Of a stretch of DNA of 8,847 nt, positions 6,250 to 8,847 are shown piece after piece. The notes below the pieces were generated by a model. It saw only the letters and a program-made list of their open reading frames with translations. It was not told the DNA's origin and searched no databases. The position numbers and the translations under genes were made by a program. Positions within the stretch are counted from its first letter, which is position 1. Every line of letters starts with the position of its first letter. Origin of the DNA: Giesbergeria sp. (GTDB taxonomy: Bacteria; Pseudomonadota; Gammaproteobacteria; Burkholderiales; Burkholderiaceae_C). The DNA lies in contig JAUYGP010000283.1 of NCBI GenBank assembly GCA_030690515.1, positions 1 through 8,847 on the forward strand, read 5' to 3'.

Positions 6250-7188
6250 ATGGCAGAAAAAAAACTCCAACCCATCATCGTTAAACGGATCAAGAAAGGC
6301 GGCCACGCCGTGCATGGTGGTGCCTGGAAGATCGCCTATGCCGACTTCGTGACGGCCATGATGGCCTTCTTTTTGTTGATGTGGCTGCTGGGCTCCACCG
6401 CCAAGGGAGAACTGCAAGGTATTGCAGAGTATTTCAACGCACCACTCAAGGTAGCCATGGCCGGAGGCGATGGCGCGGGCAACAGTTCCAGCATTATTCC
6501 CGGCGGCGGCAATGACCTGAGCAAGGTACACGGGCAGGTACGCCGCTCTGACGCCGAGTCAAAAAAGCAACGCCGCATGTCGGCCGAGCAGATGCGGGCC
6601 GACATGGCGCGCCAGGACGCCGAGCGCATTAAATCGCTACAGGCCAAGATCGACGCCATCATCACCGGCAGCCCGATCCTCAACGAATACCGCTCACAGA
6701 TCCGCATGGACGTCACGCCCGACGGACTGCAGATCCAGATCGTGGACGAACAGAACCGCCCCATGTTCGACAGCGGCAGCGCCCTGGTCAAACCCTATAT
6801 GCGCGACATTCTGCGTGGCATTGGTGCCGCCCTTGCGGGCGTTGAAAACAGCATCAGCCTGTCAGGTCACACAGATGCGGTGCCATACAGCAACAGTGAG
6901 CGTGGTTACAGCAACTGGGAACTCTCTGCCGACCGCGCCAATGCTTCACGCCGAGAATTGGTAGCCGCCGGCATGCCTGACGCCAAACTGGCACGCGTCG
7001 TCGGCCTGGCGGCCAGCGACCTGCTAGACACCGAAAACCCACGCGCACCCTCCAATCGGCGCATCACCATCACGGTACTTACCCGCGAAGCACAGGAACG
7101 ATTGCTGGGAAAAAACATTCCCGGCCTGCCTGCGGCACAATTGCCGGAAGAAAAAAATGAAACCGTCCCGGATATCGAAAAGAGGTAA
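6250..7188 (+). CDS. motB: flagellar motor stator protein MotB
   Basis: MotB anchors the stator to peptidoglycan and supplies the proton-carrying aspartate. The 312-residue product has a short basic N-terminus (KKLQPIIVKRIKKGG). A single membrane helix at about 28-49 follows, with D32 in AYADFVTAMMAFF, the same position as the essential D32 of E. coli. A linker with a charged stretch (about 100-137, rich in K, R, E and Q) leads to an OmpA-like peptidoglycan-binding domain at about 150-280. In that domain SGHTDAVPY (205-213), LSADRANASRRE (225-236) and SNRRI (268-272) are conserved. The ATG at 6250 is 12 bases after the motA stop; an AGG sits about 11 bases upstream, so the ribosome site is weak. 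All key residues are present. Confidence 0.97.
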   Translation: MAEKKLQPIIVKRIKKGGHAVHGGAWKIAYADFVTAMMAFFLLMWLLGSTAKGELQGIAEYFNAPLKVAMAGGDGAGNSSSIIPGGGNDLSKVHGQVRRSDAESKKQRRMSAEQMRADMARQDAERIKSLQAKIDAIITGSPILNEYRSQIRMDVTPDGLQIQIVDEQNRPMFDSGSALVKPYMRDILRGIGAALAGVENSISLSGHTDAVPYSNSERGYSNWELSADRANASRRELVAAGMPDAKLARVVGLAASDLLDTENPRAPSNRRITITVLTREAQERLLGKNIPGLPAAQLPEEKNETVPDIEKR

Positions 7189-7254
7189 CAACTTGTCACC
7201 TCTGCGTACATCCCCGACAATCCGTACTGTAATTTCCGACCGAAAGGGTCCCCC

Positions 7255-7641
7255 GTGGCCACTGCCCTTCGCTTCCTGATCGTTGACGACTTCTCCACGA
7301 TGCGGCGTATTGTTCGTAACCTGCTCAAGGAAAGCGGGTTTACCGAAGCTGACGAGGCCGAAGACGGCGTCGCGGCCTTGAACAAACTGCGCAACAGCAA
7401 GTTCGACTTCGTCGTCACCGACATCAATATGCCGAACATGAACGGCTTCCAGCTTCTGGGCGAGATCAAAGCCGACGAGAAGCTCAAGCACCTGCCTGTT
7501 CTCATGGTGACCGCCGAGGCCCGCAAGGAAGACATCGTGGCTGCGGCCCAAGGGGGTGCCGCAGGCTACATCGTCAAGCCTTTCACCAAAGCGACACTGG
7601 AAGAAAAGGTGACGCTGATCATCAAGAAAGCAGGGCTGTAG
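7255..7641 (+). CDS. cheY: chemotaxis response regulator CheY
   Basis: CheY is a single receiver domain that, when phosphorylated by CheA, binds the flagellar switch (FliM) and changes rotation. The 128-residue product has the acidic pair D11/D12, the phosphoacceptor D56 (VVTDINMPNMNG), T86 (MVTAEA), Y105 and K108 (GYIVKPF). These match D57, T87, Y106 and K109 of E. coli one position earlier. No output domain follows. The start is a GTG at 7255 with AAAGGG about six bases upstream; ATALRFLIVDDFSTMRR is where the family starts. A gap of 66 bp after motB holds no recognised promoter or terminator, so read-through from motAB is plausible. cheZ follows after five bases. Confidence 0.97.
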   Translation: MATALRFLIVDDFSTMRRIVRNLLKESGFTEADEAEDGVAALNKLRNSKFDFVVTDINMPNMNGFQLLGEIKADEKLKHLPVLMVTAEARKEDIVAAAQGGAAGYIVKPFTKATLEEKVTLIIKKAGL

Positions 7642-7646
7642 GCGCC

Positions 7647-8282
7647 ATGGAGACCGACAACACCCTTCCCGAGAGCCCTCCCGCACCGGATGACAACGTC
7701 CACCACCAGATCGGTGCACTCACCCGGCAACTCCATGATGCTCTCAAAGAGTTGGGCTACGCGGATCAGTTGCGCGGCACGGTGGACGAATTGCCCGATG
7801 CACAAAGCCGACTGTCCTATATCGCCCGCCTTACGGGCGAAGCCGCAGAAAAGGTGTTGACCCGGGTTGAACAGGCCAAGACCCAGAACGATTTTCTGGC
7901 GGCCCAGTCGCGTCAGACCATTGCCTCCATGGTCAAGGATCCCGTGGCCGCCGTGGCCAAGGGGGAGATCATGAATTTCCTGACCGATGTGGAGCACATC
8001 ACCAAGATCTCCGACGAGCACCTGACGGAAATCATGATGGCCCAGGACTTCCACGATCTGACCGGGCAGGTCATTGCCCGTGTGGTAGCCCTGGCCGCGA
8101 CCATTGAACAACAACTTGTGCAGTTGGTCATAAAGACGGCGCCCCCGAATGCCGTTCCGCCGCCAGCCGCAGAGCAGCACCGTGCGCCGTTGTCTGGCCC
8201 GGTGGTAGATCCCGAAAAGAGTGCAGACGTGATCACGGACCAGTCCCAGGTGGACGACCTGCTCGCCAGCCTGGGCTTTTGA
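7647..8282 (+). CDS. cheZ: CheY-phosphate phosphatase CheZ
   Basis: CheZ speeds dephosphorylation of CheY-P and so ends the tumble signal. The 211-residue product has a long helical central part (about 20-165) with the active-site segment MMAQDFHDLTGQVI (130-143). D137 and Q141 correspond to D143 and Q147 of E. coli; Q147 places the attacking water. A proline-rich linker (about 165-190) leads to the C-terminal CheY-binding helix SQVDDLLASLGF (200-211), close to the E. coli ending. The active-site segment has His where E. coli has Gln between the two catalytic-loop Asp residues, a neutral-looking change. It begins five bases after cheY, as expected for a coupled pair. The Shine-Dalgarno site is weak (TAGG before the ATG). 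Confidence 0.97.
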   Translation: METDNTLPESPPAPDDNVHHQIGALTRQLHDALKELGYADQLRGTVDELPDAQSRLSYIARLTGEAAEKVLTRVEQAKTQNDFLAAQSRQTIASMVKDPVAAVAKGEIMNFLTDVEHITKISDEHLTEIMMAQDFHDLTGQVIARVVALAATIEQQLVQLVIKTAPPNAVPPPAAEQHRAPLSGPVVDPEKSADVITDQSQVDDLLASLGF

Positions 8283-8288
8283 CCACAG

Positions 8289-8329
8289 GCCATGGTGTTC
8301 TTGCGGCAAAACTGCCGCGCTACCATGGC
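8289..8329. other. nested inverted repeat after cheZ
   Basis: An outer perfect 8-bp stem GCCATGGT/ACCATGGC (8289-8296 with 8322-8329) encloses an inner perfect 6-bp stem GCGGCA/TGCCGC (8303-8308 with 8313-8318) around an AAAC loop. It starts seven bases after the cheZ stop codon. No T-run follows, so it is not a classical intrinsic terminator. It could protect the 3' end of the transcript, pause polymerase or bind a protein. Confidence 0.5.
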
Positions 8330-8332
8330 TGA

Positions 8333-8366
8333 ATAAGCGCAGACAGCGCCCGCTTATCGGGCTTTA
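8333..8366 (+). terminator. two overlapping alternative hairpins, weak terminator or attenuator candidate
   Basis: ATAAGCG (8333-8339) can pair with CGCTTAT (8351-8357). GCCCG (8348-8352) can instead pair with CGGGC (8358-8362), followed by TTTA. The two structures share bases and exclude each other, as in attenuators. The second stem is only five pairs and the T-run is three, so termination would be weak. Confidence 0.25.
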
Positions 8367-8388
8367 GATTCCGGAGCCCCTCACGACA

Positions 8389-8414
8389 ATGGCATGACAC
8401 CCGCGTCATGCCAT
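8389..8414. promoter_or_regulatory. perfect 10-bp inverted repeat abutting the flhB start codon
   Basis: ATGGCATGAC (8389-8398) and GTCATGCCAT (8405-8414) are exact reverse complements around a six-base ACCCGC spacer. The repeat ends one base before the flhB ATG at 8416 and covers the whole region where a Shine-Dalgarno site would lie. As RNA it would be a stable hairpin over the ribosome landing site; as DNA it could be a dimeric repressor operator. No known motif is recognised. Confidence 0.5.
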
Positions 8415-8415
8415 C

Positions 8416-8847
8416 ATGGAATCCAGTCAAGACCGCAATCTACCCGCCACCGAGCGCAAGCTCCAGAAGGCTCGCACAGACGGCCAGGGGGCACGTTCAC
8501 GCGACCTGTCGCACCTGGCCATCCTGGGTACGGGTGCGGCCAGCATGCTGGTTTTTGCGCAGCCGCTGTTTGACCAAATGCTGCGCGCCATGGGGCAGCA
8601 ACTGGTGTTTGATGCCACCACGGTGCACACCCCGGCATACATGCTCACGCGACTGCAGGGCATGGCGTTTATCGGCATCCTCGCCAGCGCCGCCTTTGCT
8701 ACCCTGACCGGTGCAGCCGCATTGGTCAGCGCGATTGGTGCCGGGGGCTGGATCTTCAGCCTCAAACCGATCACACCACAATTCAATCGCCTCAACCCCA
8801 TCTCCGGAGCCGCCAACCTGTTCTCCAAGCAGCAGATGGCCAACGTA
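8416..8847 (+). CDS. flhB: flagellar type III export apparatus protein FlhB, N-terminal part
   Basis: FlhB is an inner-membrane component of the flagellar type III export gate and controls the switch of substrate specificity. The 144 codons present show the family N-terminus. A charged stretch (about 10-30) with ATERKLQKARTDGQGARSRDL is followed by membrane segments at about 33-52 and 82-106. Then comes GGWIFSLKPITPQFNRLNPISGAANLFS (from about 110), which matches the conserved KPxxPxxxRLNPxxGxxxxFS region. The autocleaving cytoplasmic NPTH domain lies beyond the window. The start is fixed: an in-frame TGA at 8395 precedes it and no other start codon lies between. There is no Shine-Dalgarno site. 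It probably opens the flhB-flhA-flhF block usual in this group, which is inference. Confidence 0.95.
   Translation, partial: MESSQDRNLPATERKLQKARTDGQGARSRDLSHLAILGTGAASMLVFAQPLFDQMLRAMGQQLVFDATTVHTPAYMLTRLQGMAFIGILASAAFATLTGAAALVSAIGAGGWIFSLKPITPQFNRLNPISGAANLFSKQQMANV

Noticed and set aside
7189..7254. Separate promoter between motB and cheY
   Set aside because: No -10/-35 pair or flagellar sigma motif could be supported in the 66-bp gap.
7566..8309. 247-codon open frame on the minus strand
   Set aside because: It is antisense to cheZ, and the composition of the product (H, G, Q rich) is that of a mirror frame.
8408..8707. ATG at 8408 opening a 99-codon frame
   Set aside because: It is the +1 shadow of flhB with an arginine- and cysteine-rich product. 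The flhB frame from 8416 carries the conserved motifs.
1..8847. CRISPR array, tRNA, rRNA, insertion sequence or phage genes
   Set aside because: No regularly spaced repeats, cloverleaf, transposase motifs or terminal inverted repeats with target duplications were seen on either strand.

Overview
The window looks like a piece of a betaproteobacterial chromosome, most likely order Burkholderiales and probably family Comamonadaceae. This is an inference from high GC (about 60-68% in most genes), from the motA-motB-cheY-cheZ-flhB gene order, and from an AT-rich palindrome inside one gene that resembles a small repeat I remember from Comamonadaceae genomes. No database was searched.

Positions 1 to 5050 are all on the minus strand and read as one tightly packed sugar-nucleotide operon. 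In transcription order it holds rfbF (glucose-1-phosphate cytidylyltransferase), rfbG (CDP-glucose 4,6-dehydratase), an RmlC-type 3,5-epimerase, a zinc-finger C-methyltransferase of the TylC3/NovU type, a left-handed beta-helix acyltransferase, an SDR-family NAD(P)-dependent epimerase/reductase, and the first 42 codons of a further gene that leaves the window. Five consecutive junctions overlap as GTGA or TGATG. Together the enzymes suggest CDP-glucose to CDP-4-keto-6-deoxyglucose, then C-methylation, epimerisation, keto reduction and acylation. That would give a CDP-activated, methyl-branched 6-deoxyhexose for O-antigen, capsule or flagellin glycosylation. The RfbH dehydrase that normally follows rfbFG in 3,6-dideoxyhexose clusters is absent here.

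Positions 5051 to 5376 form a divergent intergenic region with a near-perfect 14-bp direct repeat. From 5377 to the end the plus strand carries the motility block: motA and motB (flagellar stator), cheY and cheZ (switch control), and the first 144 codons of flhB (flagellar export gate). The 133 bp between cheZ and flhB are rich in inverted repeats, including a perfect 10-bp dyad ending one base before the flhB start codon.

The most notable irregularities are an AT-rich palindromic repeat used in frame as coding sequence in rfbG, and a sharp GC drop (about 59% to about 41%) in the middle of the SDR gene that continues to the window edge.
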